From Treponema sp. (GTDB taxonomy: Bacteria; Spirochaetota; Spirochaetia; Treponematales; Treponemataceae): a stretch of DNA of 35,182 nucleotides. The position numbers and the translations under genes were made by a program. Position 1 is the first letter of the stretch. Each line of letters starts with the position of its first letter. Below the pieces are notes generated by a model. That model was not told the origin of the DNA. It saw only the letters and a list, made by a program, of their open reading frames with translations, and did not search any database. Of the stretch, positions 1 through 7,400 are shown piece after piece. The stretch is taken from the NCBI GenBank assembly GCA_017468745.1, contig JAFUHS010000179.1, positions 1-35,182 on the forward strand, read 5' to 3'.

Positions 1-532
1 AATAGAATTTTTCGTGGACGGTGTGGCTCATAATAACTTCGCCTCGGATTCCGCCCGTAAAATCGATTTTTTTGTTTTCAGAATCAAAAAGAGCTGCCTG
101 AACTCCCTGCATTTTGCGGGCATTTGCCGTTATGTCATCTCCAATCGTTCCGTCACCGCGAGTGACAGCCCTGACCAACTCACCGTGAAGATACTGCAGC
201 TCCAGAGAAGCTCCGTCCAGCTTGTACTCAACCAAATATTCGTCGTAGGCGTGATTTTTTGCCCATGCCAGAAACTGCTCCGGGTCGGCAGCCTTTTCCT
301 GGCTTCCCATAGGCATGATGTGGCGGATTTTTGCGAAGTTTCCGCTGTCGGCTCCGACCCGCTGGAGAAGAGGATTCCCAGGGTCAAGGGCTTTGAGTTC
401 GTCCCAAAGTCTGTCGAATTCTGCGTCGGAAATTTCTCCCTCGCCGTTGTAATATGAGTCCTGATATTTTTTGATGAGTGTCGCAAGCTCGCTTATCCGA
501 GCCGATTCGTCAATGTCAAATAAATCTGCCAT
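1..532 (-). CDS. ligA: NAD-dependent DNA ligase LigA, N-terminal part (runs off window)
   Basis: Reading the minus strand from the ATG at 532 gives an open frame to the window edge (about 177 residues), so the C-terminal part is missing. It begins MADLFDIDESARIS and has the Ia-type helical segment, then the adenylation motif YKLDGASLE with the nucleotidyl lysine near residue 104, and TRGDGTIGDDIT, the conserved RGDG block. These are hallmarks of NAD+-dependent ligases, which seal nicks during replication and repair. The segment before the lysine reads HIMPMGSQEKAAD where most LigA proteins have HxxPMLSLxN, so this may be a divergent spirochaetal or second LigA. A -10 box ends 6 nt before the ATG and there is no Shine-Dalgarno, which suggests a near-leaderless message. 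It lies downstream of the vanX remnant on the same strand. Confidence 0.88.
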   Translation of the reverse strand, partial: MADLFDIDESARISELATLIKKYQDSYYNGEGEISDAEFDRLWDELKALDPGNPLLQRVGADSGNFAKIRHIMPMGSQEKAADPEQFLAWAKNHAYDEYLVEYKLDGASLELQYLHGELVRAVTRGDGTIGDDITANARKMQGVQAALFDSENKKIDFTGGIRGEVIMSHTVHEKFY

Positions 533-538
533 AGACGA

Positions 539-544
539 ACTATA
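539..544 (-). promoter_or_regulatory. -10 box of ligA (TATAGT)
   Basis: On the minus strand TATAGT is followed by 6 nt (TCGTCT) and then the ligA ATG. No ribosome binding site fits between them. The -35 region is weak (CTGTTT about 17 nt upstream). The expected transcription start falls on or next to the start codon. Confidence 0.5.
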
Positions 545-567
545 GCACATTTTTGAGAAAAAAACAG

Positions 568-687
568 CTAGGAGTAGTTCAAGACTTTTGACGAGACAGG
601 AAAATCAAAATAGCTGTCTGGGTAAGGCTCGCCCTGCAGGGTAAAATGCCACCACTCGCAGTCCATGGGGTCGATTATTTTTTCCAT
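568..687 (-). pseudogene. C-terminal remnant of a VanX/DdpX-type D-Ala-D-Ala dipeptidase (M15)
   Basis: A 39-codon frame starts MEKIIDPMDCEWWHF and continues with GEPYPDSYFDFPV. This is the conserved C-terminal block of M15D dipeptidases; EWWH carries the catalytic Glu and a zinc His in that family. The upstream Zn-binding SxHxxGxAxD half is absent. In the same frame the codons before the ATG read NRRRI, again like the family, so the ATG is probably an internal Met and the gene was cut by the neighbouring S41 gene, whose stop is 10 nt away. A full-length protein would be about 200-240 residues. Most likely a non-functional remnant. Confidence 0.75.
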
Positions 688-697
688 AATCCTTCTT

Positions 698-2599
698 CTA
701 TTCCCCAAAGAGCTTATTCATAACACCGATAAGCACATCATCATCGTACATGTTTTCGTCCGCAGGGATTTCTCCGCCCTCAGAAATGGCTGCCCCGCCC
801 TCACCATCGCTCCAGTCGCTGTGAGAAATGCGAGAGCAGTCGGAATACTGATAGGGAAAGCCGTCAGCTGTGCAGCCATATCGGACGAGACAAGATCCGC
901 CGCCGCTTTTCTGGCCGATTATTTTTATGCTCTTGTCGCCGCAAATACAGGGCATGGCATTGCCGCATGAGAAGGAAATCAAAGATGTATAAACAGCAAA
1001 ATTATAGTCTTTCTTTTTGTCATTGCTGTCGATTACTCCGTCCAGGTTCAAATCACAGGAAACCGTAAGTGTTTTTTTACTGCCGCTTATGACATCGTAT
1101 TCAAGTATGGAGGCTTCTTGCGGATTCAGCAGATAATTAAGGACAAAATACAAGGCTCCAATGCTACCGCCACCGTTGCAAGAAAGGTCAACGACCACAT
1201 TTTTTACGCTGTCCTTGTAGTCAGACTCATGTTCAAGGGCATAAAAAGCCTTGTAGAAAATACCTATTGTGTCATCTGGAATCGTAACTGTCGCCGGGTC
1301 AGGATTTGCCGAAGGCGTGCCACTATAATATGTTCTCCAGCCATTCATATCAAACTCAAAGCCATCAAATCGGATAATAGCCGTTTTGTTATTGTCAATG
1401 ACTTCAAAGGTGGGTACGGAATTATTGTCTGTCAGTGGTGTATATGAAGCTCCAGGCGTTTTTGCACTCCTTGTCGTTTTCCGCCATACAGGCAATTTTT
1501 TCTGAGAGTCATTCCGCTTAAGCATTTTCGTACTAAAGAGAAAATTAATGCCATATTTTTTTACTATTTCTTCATCGGTTATGAAGTCCTGTTTTGCGCT
1601 TATACCAGAATGGGAATCACCGTATACCATGAGAAAAAGAGCCGTTAGTCCTGCGGTATAATCTGTGTAAGAAGAAGAAAGAAGCAAAGTTCGGACATCG
1701 TCTGCATACTGAATCATCATCTGGTCAAAGTCAAGTTTATTTGCGGCGGCAACTATTGCCTCATCGGGGTAGCCGTTGCCGTCATCTGCAAATCCATAGT
1801 ACCCCGGCTTTCCGTAGAGATAATCATGGGTAAAACGAAGGAGATTATAAGAATAATCGATTAAGGCTTTCGGGCGTTCCTTTAAATTCCCCGCTGAATC
1901 CTTGAACCAGTCGCTCTCATAAAATGAAACATATCCTTTTGAGCTGTCATAATAAGTTTCATCATTTGATGTAGTCTGGTAGACGGCTTTTCCGTTGTAA
2001 AAATACCTCGCATATTGCACCGCAGAGAAAACATTTGAAAGTATGCAGAGGGGAACAAAAACATCGTCATAGCTTCCATACACCTTAAAGCCATATTTGG
2101 CAAGGTCAAACACTCGGGTATTTTCCCCAGAGACTTTAGTAATTATTGAAAACATCTTAGTACCGAAAGAATCTTCAGCACCACCCCCGACCGACGCCAA
2201 CAAGCCCGAAAAAGCAGGAATAGTGACGGTGTCTTTCTTTGAGTTGACAACGACATAATATCTTTTGTTGCCGTTAGCCGTATCTTTTACGGTGTAGCGG
2301 TATTCATCATTTGCGTAAGAAGCCGAAACCACATTATATTTCATGTATTGCTCAAAAAAATACTGCAAAGACACATAGGGAATGTAAGAGTCTCCCTCGT
2401 AAAAACGCACGCTCATAGAGCCGCTTTCCTTTTCGCCAGGCGCGATGACGGCAAGGGCTTCGGAAATGAAGTCTGTGCTTTCTTCTTCCGAACCTTTCAG
2501 ATTGATGACCGTATCGCCTTCATAAGTACATGAAGCGAAGAAAATCACACAGGAAACAGTCAGTGCGAAAAAGAAGCGTGTCAAAAATGATTTTTTCAT
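698..2599 (-). CDS. S41-peptidase-like lipoprotein, copy A (intact)
   Basis: Predicted 633-residue lipoprotein. The start at 2599 (MKKSFLTRF) is chosen because GGAGGG lies just upstream and a signal peptide with lipobox FFASC follows; a longer frame to 2650 lacks both. S41 (C-terminal-processing/tricorn-type) features are YGDSHSG near 328, VVVDLSCNGGG near 470-476, and SFSCGN near 541-546 with the likely nucleophile serine near 543, followed by GQKSGGG. An EF-hand/dockerin-like loop, DLNLDGVIDSND, sits near 516-527 and may bind calcium. No PDZ domain is obvious. It probably acts as a membrane-anchored periplasmic or surface hydrolase; the substrate is unknown. It has its own TATAAT box inside an inverted repeat, and an almost co-linear paralogue lies upstream. 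Confidence 0.8.
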   Translation of the reverse strand: MKKSFLTRFFFALTVSCVIFFASCTYEGDTVINLKGSEEESTDFISEALAVIAPGEKESGSMSVRFYEGDSYIPYVSLQYFFEQYMKYNVVSASYANDEYRYTVKDTANGNKRYYVVVNSKKDTVTIPAFSGLLASVGGGAEDSFGTKMFSIITKVSGENTRVFDLAKYGFKVYGSYDDVFVPLCILSNVFSAVQYARYFYNGKAVYQTTSNDETYYDSSKGYVSFYESDWFKDSAGNLKERPKALIDYSYNLLRFTHDYLYGKPGYYGFADDGNGYPDEAIVAAANKLDFDQMMIQYADDVRTLLLSSSYTDYTAGLTALFLMVYGDSHSGISAKQDFITDEEIVKKYGINFLFSTKMLKRNDSQKKLPVWRKTTRSAKTPGASYTPLTDNNSVPTFEVIDNNKTAIIRFDGFEFDMNGWRTYYSGTPSANPDPATVTIPDDTIGIFYKAFYALEHESDYKDSVKNVVVDLSCNGGGSIGALYFVLNYLLNPQEASILEYDVISGSKKTLTVSCDLNLDGVIDSNDKKKDYNFAVYTSLISFSCGNAMPCICGDKSIKIIGQKSGGGSCLVRYGCTADGFPYQYSDCSRISHSDWSDGEGGAAISEGGEIPADENMYDDDVLIGVMNKLFGE

Positions 2600-2608
2600 A
2601 TTCCCTCC

Positions 2609-2654
2609 ATACTTGACTATTATATCAGAAAAAAAACAACAATAATGCAAGTAT
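2609..2654 (-). promoter_or_regulatory. Promoter of S41 copy A inside an inverted repeat
   Basis: TATAAT (2619-2624, minus) lies 19 nt before the start codon, with SD GGAGG between. The box is framed by ATACTTGACTATT and AATAATGCAAGTAT, which pair over about 12 of 14 positions. TTGCAT upstream is a possible -35, but the spacer is 20 nt. The repeat could be an operator, or a hairpin in transcripts reading in from upstream. Confidence 0.5.
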
Positions 2655-2667
2655 TTTAATGAATTTT

Positions 2668-2781
2668 TTAGATTTTTTCAAACATGAGTTCAGAAATAAC
2701 GCGGTTTGCGTTCAGGCCCTTCTGCTCAAAGCGGGTCTCCGGCCACCACTCGCTGTCCATGGGGTCGATTATTTTTTCCAT
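2668..2781 (-). pseudogene. vanX-trmB chimeric fragment at the duplication junction
   Basis: A 37-codon frame begins MEKIIDPMDSEWW, as in the vanX remnant, and continues [18 protein letters not shown] to the trmB C-terminus and stop. The switch falls inside GAGTGG(T/A)GGC, shared by VanX EWW and TrmB EWR codons, so the fusion is in frame. It is a duplication scar, too short to be either enzyme. The trmB part differs from the intact gene by one residue (D to N), so little decay has occurred. Confidence 0.85.
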
Positions 2782-2791
2782 AATCCTTCTT

Positions 2792-4693
2792 CTATTCCCC
2801 AAAGAGCTTATTCATAACACCGATAAGCACATCATCATCGTACATGTTTTCGCCCGCAGTGATTTCTCCGCCCTCAGAAATGGCAGCTCCGCCTTCTACA
2901 TTGCTCCAGTCGCTGTGAGAAATTCGCAGGGCACCAGAATACTGATATGGAAAGCCGTCAGCCGTGCAGCCATGTCGTACAAAGCAAGAGCCGCCGCCAC
3001 TTCTCTGTCCGATTATTTTTATGCCCTTGTCGCTGCAAATGCAAGGCATGATATTGCCGCATGAGAATGAAAGCAAAGAGGTATAAACAGCAAAATTATA
3101 GTCTTTCTTTTTGTCATTGCTGTCGATTACTCCGTCCAGGTTCAAATCACAGTAGGCCGTATATGTTTTTCTTCCACCGCTTATTACATCGTATTCAAGC
3201 ATGGAAGCACTCTGAGGATCAAGCAAACAGGCAAGGGCAAAATTCAAGGCATCACTGTCACCACCGCCATTGCAGGAAATGTCGATGACTACATTCTTTA
3301 CGCTGTTTTTATAATTCTCATCGTTTTCTAGGGCATAAAAGGCCTTGTAGAAAATGCCGATTGTGTCATCTGGAAGGGTAACTGTAGCCGGGTCAGGATT
3401 TGCCGAAGGACTGCCGTTATAATATGCGCTCCAGCCAGCGGAGTCAACGTTAAAGCGGTCAAAGCGGATAATGGCTGTTTTGTTACTGTCAATTACCTCA
3501 AAAGAAGGAATTGTGGTTCCAGAAATCGTTGGAATATATGTAACAGGGGAAGATTTTGAAGACCTTGCCGCTTTTCGCCATTCAGTCAAACGCTTTTCGG
3601 TTGCTGACTGCATTAATAATTTTTTGCTGTAGATAAAGGCTGTGCCATAATTATTTATCATGTCATTAACCGATATGAAGTCCTGTTTAGCAGTCATACC
3701 TGTATGGGAGTCACCATAAACCATGAAAAATAGAGCTGTAAGGCCTGTAATGTAATCTTCGTAGGAGGAAGAAAGGAGCAGAGTGCGGACATCATCTGCA
3801 TACTGAATCATCATCTGGTCAAAATCAAGTGCATCGGCTGCTGCAACTGTTGTCTCAACGGGGTAGCCGTTACCGTCATCTGCAAATCCGTAGTAGCCGG
3901 AATGTCCGTAGAAATAGTCGTGAGTAAAACGAAGGAGATTGTAAGAATAATCGATTAAGGCTTTCGGGCGTTCCTTTAAATTTCCATTTGAATCTGTATA
4001 CCAGTCACTTTCGTAGAATGAAACATATCCTTCTGAGCTGTCATAATAAATATTGCCATCATGAGTAGTCTGATAGACGGCTTTTCCGTTGTAAAAATAT
4101 CGGTCGTATCGTAATGAGGAAAAAATATTTGAAAGTATGCAGAGGGGAACAAAAACATCATCATAGCTTCCATACACTTTGAATCCGTATTTTGCAAGAT
4201 TAAATGTGCGTGTATTTTCTCCTATGAACTTAGAAACTATTAAAAACATTTTGCTAAGGAAAGAAGTGTCTTCGTTACTTTCTTTTGTTTCCAGCAAACC
4301 TGCAAAGGCCGGAATAGTGATTGTGTCTGATTTTTTGTTAACCACTACATAATATCTTTTGTTGCCGTTTCCACTGTCTTTTATGGTGTAGCGGTATTCA
4401 TCATTTGCGTAAGAAGCCGAAACCACACTGTATTTCATGTATTGCTCAAAAAAATACTGTAAAGGCACATAGGGAATGTAAGAGTCTCCCTCGTAAAAAC
4501 GCACGCTCATAGAGCCGCTTTCCTTTTCTCCAGGTGCGATGACGGCAAGGGCTTCGGAAATGAAGTTCGTGCTTTCTTCTTCCTAACCTTTCAGATTGAT
4601 GACCGTATCGCCTTCATAAGTACAAGAGGCGAAGAAAATCACACAGGAAACAGTCAGTGCGAAAAAGAAGCGTGTCAAAAATGATTTTTTCAT
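2792..4693 (-). pseudogene. S41-peptidase-like lipoprotein, copy B, with early nonsense codon
   Basis: The frame is co-linear with copy A (633 codons, same start context MKKSFLTRF, lipobox FASC, good SD). A TAG at 4583-4585 replaces the TCG serine codon of copy A about 36 codons in, just after the lipobox. The rest stays open to the end and keeps YGDSHTG, IDISCNGGG, SFSCGN and the DLNLDGVIDSND loop. The longest uninterrupted frame starts at 4510 (MSVRF) and would give 572 residues without a signal peptide. Either the gene is freshly inactivated, or the stop is read through or suppressed, or a cytoplasmic form is made. The lack of any other lesion argues for recent loss or a single-base on/off switch. 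Confidence 0.8.
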
Positions 4694-4702
4694 ATTTCCT
4701 CC

Positions 4703-4748
4703 ATACTTGACTATTATATTAGAAAAAAAACAACAATAGTGCAAGTAT
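4703..4748 (-). promoter_or_regulatory. Promoter of S41 copy B inside an inverted repeat
   Basis: ATACTTGACTATT (4703-4715) pairs with AATAGTGCAAGTAT (4735-4748) with a single bulge, a longer match than in copy A. TATAAT (4713-4718, minus) lies within it, and TTGCAC is a possible -35. SD GGAGG follows directly. The layout suits either an operator for a dimeric regulator or a hairpin at the end of trmB read-through RNA. Confidence 0.5.
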
Positions 4749-4761
4749 TTTAAGGAATTTT

Positions 4762-5508
4762 TTAGATTTTTTCAAACATGAGTTCAGAAATAACGCGGTT
4801 TGCGTCCAGGCCTTTCTGCTCAAAGCGGGTTTCCGGCCTCCACTCCTGGTGGGGAGCATAGCCCTCGTAGCGATTTTTAAGCCCCTCTGTGGCGCAAAGT
4901 TCTTCCATGCCGAATTGGGCGTAGGGAAGCCAGTCAGTCACAAAGTAAAGGTAGCCGCCCTTCTGCAGCTTTCTTGTCATCAAGTCGGTGCGGGGACGCT
5001 GAACAAGACGGCGCTTGAAATGCCGCTTTTTTTGCCAGGGATCAGGAAAGAAAATGTGAAAGGCAGAAAGGCTTTCGTCCGCAATCTGATTTTTAAGGAC
5101 TTCCATGGCGTCATGCTCGATTATGCGGAGATTCTTCAATCCTCTGTCTCTGATTTCGCCAAGAAGTTTTCCAACGCCAGGCTTATGAACTTCAAGCCCC
5201 AAATAGTTGATGTTCGGATTTTCGGAAGCGATTATTGCGGTTGCCTTTCCCATTCCGAATCCTATTTCAATTACGACAGGATTTTTGTTTCCGAAGATTT
5301 TCTCAAAATCAAGTTTTTCCTCTGAATAAGGAAGGCAGAAATCATCGTACATTTCCTCGTAGGCCTTCCGCTCACTGGCCGTAAAATGCCCCTGCCTGAT
5401 CTGGAAGGTATGAATTTCCCGATGGATTCCGTCTGAGGAGCGGAAAGAGGGGGCGTTACGGGAGACTTCCCCCTTCTTATTGCTCATTTCTAACTGCTCA
5501 CTGCTCAT
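4762..5508 (-). CDS. trmB: tRNA (guanine-N7-)-methyltransferase TrmB
   Basis: 248 residues, the normal size for the enzyme that makes m7G46 in tRNA from S-adenosylmethionine. Visible motifs are the SAM-binding EIGFGMG (81-87), the family signature [10 protein letters not shown] (154-163), VTDW (190-193) and the C-terminal [10 protein letters not shown] (224-233). The conserved core begins around REIHTF (30-35). The first 28 or so residues are encoded by a heptamer-repeat stretch and probably do not belong to the ancestral enzyme. The ATG lies 2 nt after the stop of the upstream lipoprotein gene, so translation is probably coupled. Its last 28 codons were copied into the duplication junction at 2668. 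Confidence 0.93.
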   Translation of the reverse strand: MSSEQLEMSNKKGEVSRNAPSFRSSDGIHREIHTFQIRQGHFTASERKAYEEMYDDFCLPYSEEKLDFEKIFGNKNPVVIEIGFGMGKATAIIASENPNINYLGLEVHKPGVGKLLGEIRDRGLKNLRIIEHDAMEVLKNQIADESLSAFHIFFPDPWQKKRHFKRRLVQRPRTDLMTRKLQKGGYLYFVTDWLPYAQFGMEELCATEGLKNRYEGYAPHQEWRPETRFEQKGLDANRVISELMFEKI

Positions 5509-5521
5509 TGTTAATTCTCAC
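5478..5521. repeat. Heptamer-period repeat (TGCTCAC/T type) at the trmB start
   Basis: Plus-strand units of about 7 nt (TGCTCAT, TGCTCAC, TGCTCAT and variants) cover the stop of the upstream lipoprotein gene and the trmB start codon. It resembles low-complexity spacer repeats, but here it supplies coding sequence to both genes. Confidence 0.55.
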
Positions 5522-6146
5522 TTTTAAGATTTTCTGCCGGCATCATACAGATGACAGAATTCCCGGGACTGACATAGCAGAGCCGCTTTGTAGAGGCAAG
5601 TTTATAATCTTTGAGAACAGCTTCATTCGTTTTCCATGAATTTTTAGCTTTTCCCATAAACAAAAGCTCCCCAACATCATTGTAAAGCGCGATATTTTCA
5701 GTTGCCGCTCCCAGAAGTTCCCTGCAATTTTCGGCTTTAGCCTGCGCAAGTTCTTCTTTGTAACGCACGGAAAAAGTTATTGTGTCCTCATTGCCGGCCG
5801 CATCCTGATAGATTACAGAATATAAACCATTGGGGATAGACTCACCTTCAGGCGCATTAAGGTTTACTGAATATGCGTAACTCTTATTCATCCCCGTAAA
5901 GATTCCAGGTTTTGCCACATTCCATGAATAGCCCGAGTCTGCATGAGAAACTACAAAACTTTCAGTGCGCTGAACCTCATTTGAAACCTGAAAGAAAACG
6001 GCAAGCCTCTGTGACGGCGGATTTTCTGCGTCATAAAAATCGAAAACCGCACTGGCAGTGGCAGAAACTACATCAGCCTCACTGTCCGAGCAGGAGAAAA
6101 AAGAAAAGGCGAGAACAGGCAAAAGGAAAAGCCGTAAAAGTTTCAT
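5511..6146 (-). CDS. Small predicted lipoprotein of unknown function
   Basis: 211 residues. It begins [19 protein letters not shown], a clear lipoprotein signal peptide with Cys 19 as the lipidation site. The mature part is rich in beta-type sequence and has no enzyme motif that I recognise; [18 protein letters not shown] and a possible Ig-like stretch around [20 protein letters not shown] suggest a beta-sandwich periplasmic protein. The start lies 4 nt after the stop of the 388-aa gene and the stop 2 nt before trmB, so it is the middle gene of a tight three-gene unit. The C-terminal codons lie within the heptamer repeat. Function unknown; it may belong to a genus-specific family. Confidence 0.75.
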   Translation of the reverse strand: MKLLRLFLLPVLAFSFFSCSDSEADVVSATASAVFDFYDAENPPSQRLAVFFQVSNEVQRTESFVVSHADSGYSWNVAKPGIFTGMNKSYAYSVNLNAPEGESIPNGLYSVIYQDAAGNEDTITFSVRYKEELAQAKAENCRELLGAATENIALYNDVGELLFMGKAKNSWKTNEAVLKDYKLASTKRLCYVSPGNSVICMMPAENLKSEN

Positions 6147-6150
6147 GATT

Positions 6151-7317
6151 TTAGAAGTTGAAAATCAAGTTGATGACAGTCAAATCTTGATTTGCGAACT
6201 CGTTGACGATAGACTCAAATTTAACATTGAGTTTTTTACAGGCATCATCGAGATAAGAAAGATAATACAGACCTAAGTCCGTGCTGCCCTGACCGTCAGG
6301 AATCTCTCGGTAGAAATCGATAAGGGAACGCTTGTTTGTATCAGCGGCCATTTTGTCTTCGATATTTGCCTTTGCTTCCTGATTTTCGTCGCTTTTGTTA
6401 AGAACCATAATCTGAAGGCGTCCCTGTTTACCGATGGCAGTTGAACCGCCACCCAGTTTCCATGAAAGGGAGACCAGTTCGTGCTTTCGTTTCAGCTCAG
6501 CGATAATCTTTGTGCGGACTTCCGGGTCAAAAAGAAGGGCATCCAAATCATCGACGCCATTGTAAAGAACTTTCGCCTCCTTTTTGAGATTCTGGTTTTC
6601 GGCATTAAGAGCCAGTTCCATGAGAAGGATAGAAATGTATTCCGCGACACGAGATTTTTCCATATAAATTTGGAGAAGATGGCGGATTGCGATGTTAATC
6701 TGCGGGAAGCCCTCTTTATCCTTGAAAAATTTGAGAATGATGTACCAGTTCATGAGTGAAAGCCGGTTGAGGAATTTTTCGGTCATGAGGAGATAAATAT
6801 TGCGCTCTTCAAGAGAGTATTCCTTGTTCTCCATGATTGACTTCCAGACTGGATCGAGGATTTCTTTTTTTGCCTGACGGATGACAGCTTCTTTTTTTGA
6901 AATCATGGTGCGAAGCTGCTTGTCGTCGATTTTGGTGCGCTCATCGATGAGTTCGCTTGGATTAGCCCGGTTATGCTTTCGCACGCAGTCACACTTGATT
7001 AAATCCGAAAAAAGATTGCGGTCAAACTGTTTGTAGAGGATAGAATAGACCACAACTTTTGCCAAATCCATGACTTCCTGACGGACAGACACGAATTCTG
7101 ACATTGAGATTTCGATTTTTGAGATGTAGTCAACCATAATCATGTTTTGGATTGACTGTGGAGAAAAGGGATTGAGAGAAATACCGTATTCCTCAACATT
7201 ATCTGCCAGCCGGATACGGAGAAGTTTTTTATTATTGCTGATAAAATGTGATGTTCCCGCTTCCGTTAGAATAACTTTGAGAGGTAAATTTAGGATAAAT
7301 TTTTTTTCTGCTGGCAT
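6151..7317 (-). CDS. Conserved-type hypothetical protein, 388 aa
   Basis: I do not recognise this family. It has no signal peptide or membrane segment, so it is probably cytoplasmic. The sequence is mostly helical and charged. An N-terminal beta-rich stretch (FILNLPLKVILTEAG, 7-21) is followed by helical segments through about residue 290, with a possible coiled stretch around KKEAVIRQAKKEILDPVWKS. A small C-terminal alpha/beta part ends FESIVNEFANQDLTVINLIF. The start is supported by AAGGGAG 7 nt upstream. It heads a unit with the lipoprotein gene and trmB. A TTTACA-N17-TACAAT promoter lies upstream at 7349-7377. Confidence 0.75.
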   Translation of the reverse strand: MPAEKKFILNLPLKVILTEAGTSHFISNNKKLLRIRLADNVEEYGISLNPFSPQSIQNMIMVDYISKIEISMSEFVSVRQEVMDLAKVVVYSILYKQFDRNLFSDLIKCDCVRKHNRANPSELIDERTKIDDKQLRTMISKKEAVIRQAKKEILDPVWKSIMENKEYSLEERNIYLLMTEKFLNRLSLMNWYIILKFFKDKEGFPQINIAIRHLLQIYMEKSRVAEYISILLMELALNAENQNLKKEAKVLYNGVDDLDALLFDPEVRTKIIAELKRKHELVSLSWKLGGGSTAIGKQGRLQIMVLNKSDENQEAKANIEDKMAADTNKRSLIDFYREIPDGQGSTDLGLYYLSYLDDACKKLNVKFESIVNEFANQDLTVINLIFNF

Positions 7318-7348
7318 GAAGCGCTCCCTTACTGAATTCTAAAACTCA

Positions 7349-7377
7349 ATTGTACAACAAGGCACTTGAATTGTAAA
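7349..7377 (-). promoter_or_regulatory. Sigma-70-type promoter of the 388-aa gene/lipoprotein/trmB unit
   Basis: On the minus strand TTTACA (7372-7377), a 17-nt spacer and TACAAT (7349-7354). It lies in the 83-nt divergent gap shared with the gene at 7401. The leader is about 25 nt and contains a good SD. Confidence 0.5.
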
Positions 7378-7386
7378 CTAACAAAT

Positions 7387-7392
7387 TATATT
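7387..7392 (+). promoter_or_regulatory. -10 box of the 7401 gene (TATATT)
   Basis: TATATT is followed by 8 nt and the ATG, with no Shine-Dalgarno. TTGAAT at 7366-7371 is a possible -35, but the spacing is only 15 nt. This would give a near-leaderless message. Confidence 0.4.
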
Positions 7393-7400
7393 CTTATTAA

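Larger units (their letters stand above)
648..2741. repeat. Tandem duplication, left unit (2,094 bp)
   Basis: This unit holds the vanX remnant 5' part, S41 copy A, its promoter and a trmB 3' fragment. Each landmark recurs exactly 2,094 bp to the right: the vanX ATG at 687 and 2781, the S41 start at 2599 and 4693, and the trmB stop at 2668 and 4762. The unit edges share GCC(A/T)CCACTC (648-657, 2742-2751, 4836-4845), so the event probably used this 10-bp microhomology. Confidence 0.9.
2742..4835. repeat. Tandem duplication, right unit (2,094 bp)
   Basis: Second unit, with the same landmarks as the left one and no net insertion or deletion. Identity by eye is very high at both outer edges (junction fragment, promoter, signal peptide) and clearly lower in the central coding part. 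Confidence 0.9.

Noticed and set aside
130-486. Open frame on the minus strand of 118 codons
   Set aside because: It lies in another frame of ligA, whose motifs (YKLDGAS, TRGDG) are unmistakable.
665-3064. Similar plus-strand frames opposite the two S41 ends
   Set aside because: They are antisense shadows that recur only because the underlying segment is duplicated; no SD or recognisable protein.
2792-4510. S41 copy B as an intact gene starting at MSVRF
   Set aside because: The start would drop the signal peptide and has no SD; the co-linear upstream part with lipobox and promoter shows the true start is at 4693, interrupted by TAG.
7142-7342. Plus-strand frame opposite the start of the 388-aa gene
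   Set aside because: Antisense to a gene with a good SD and promoter; no independent support.
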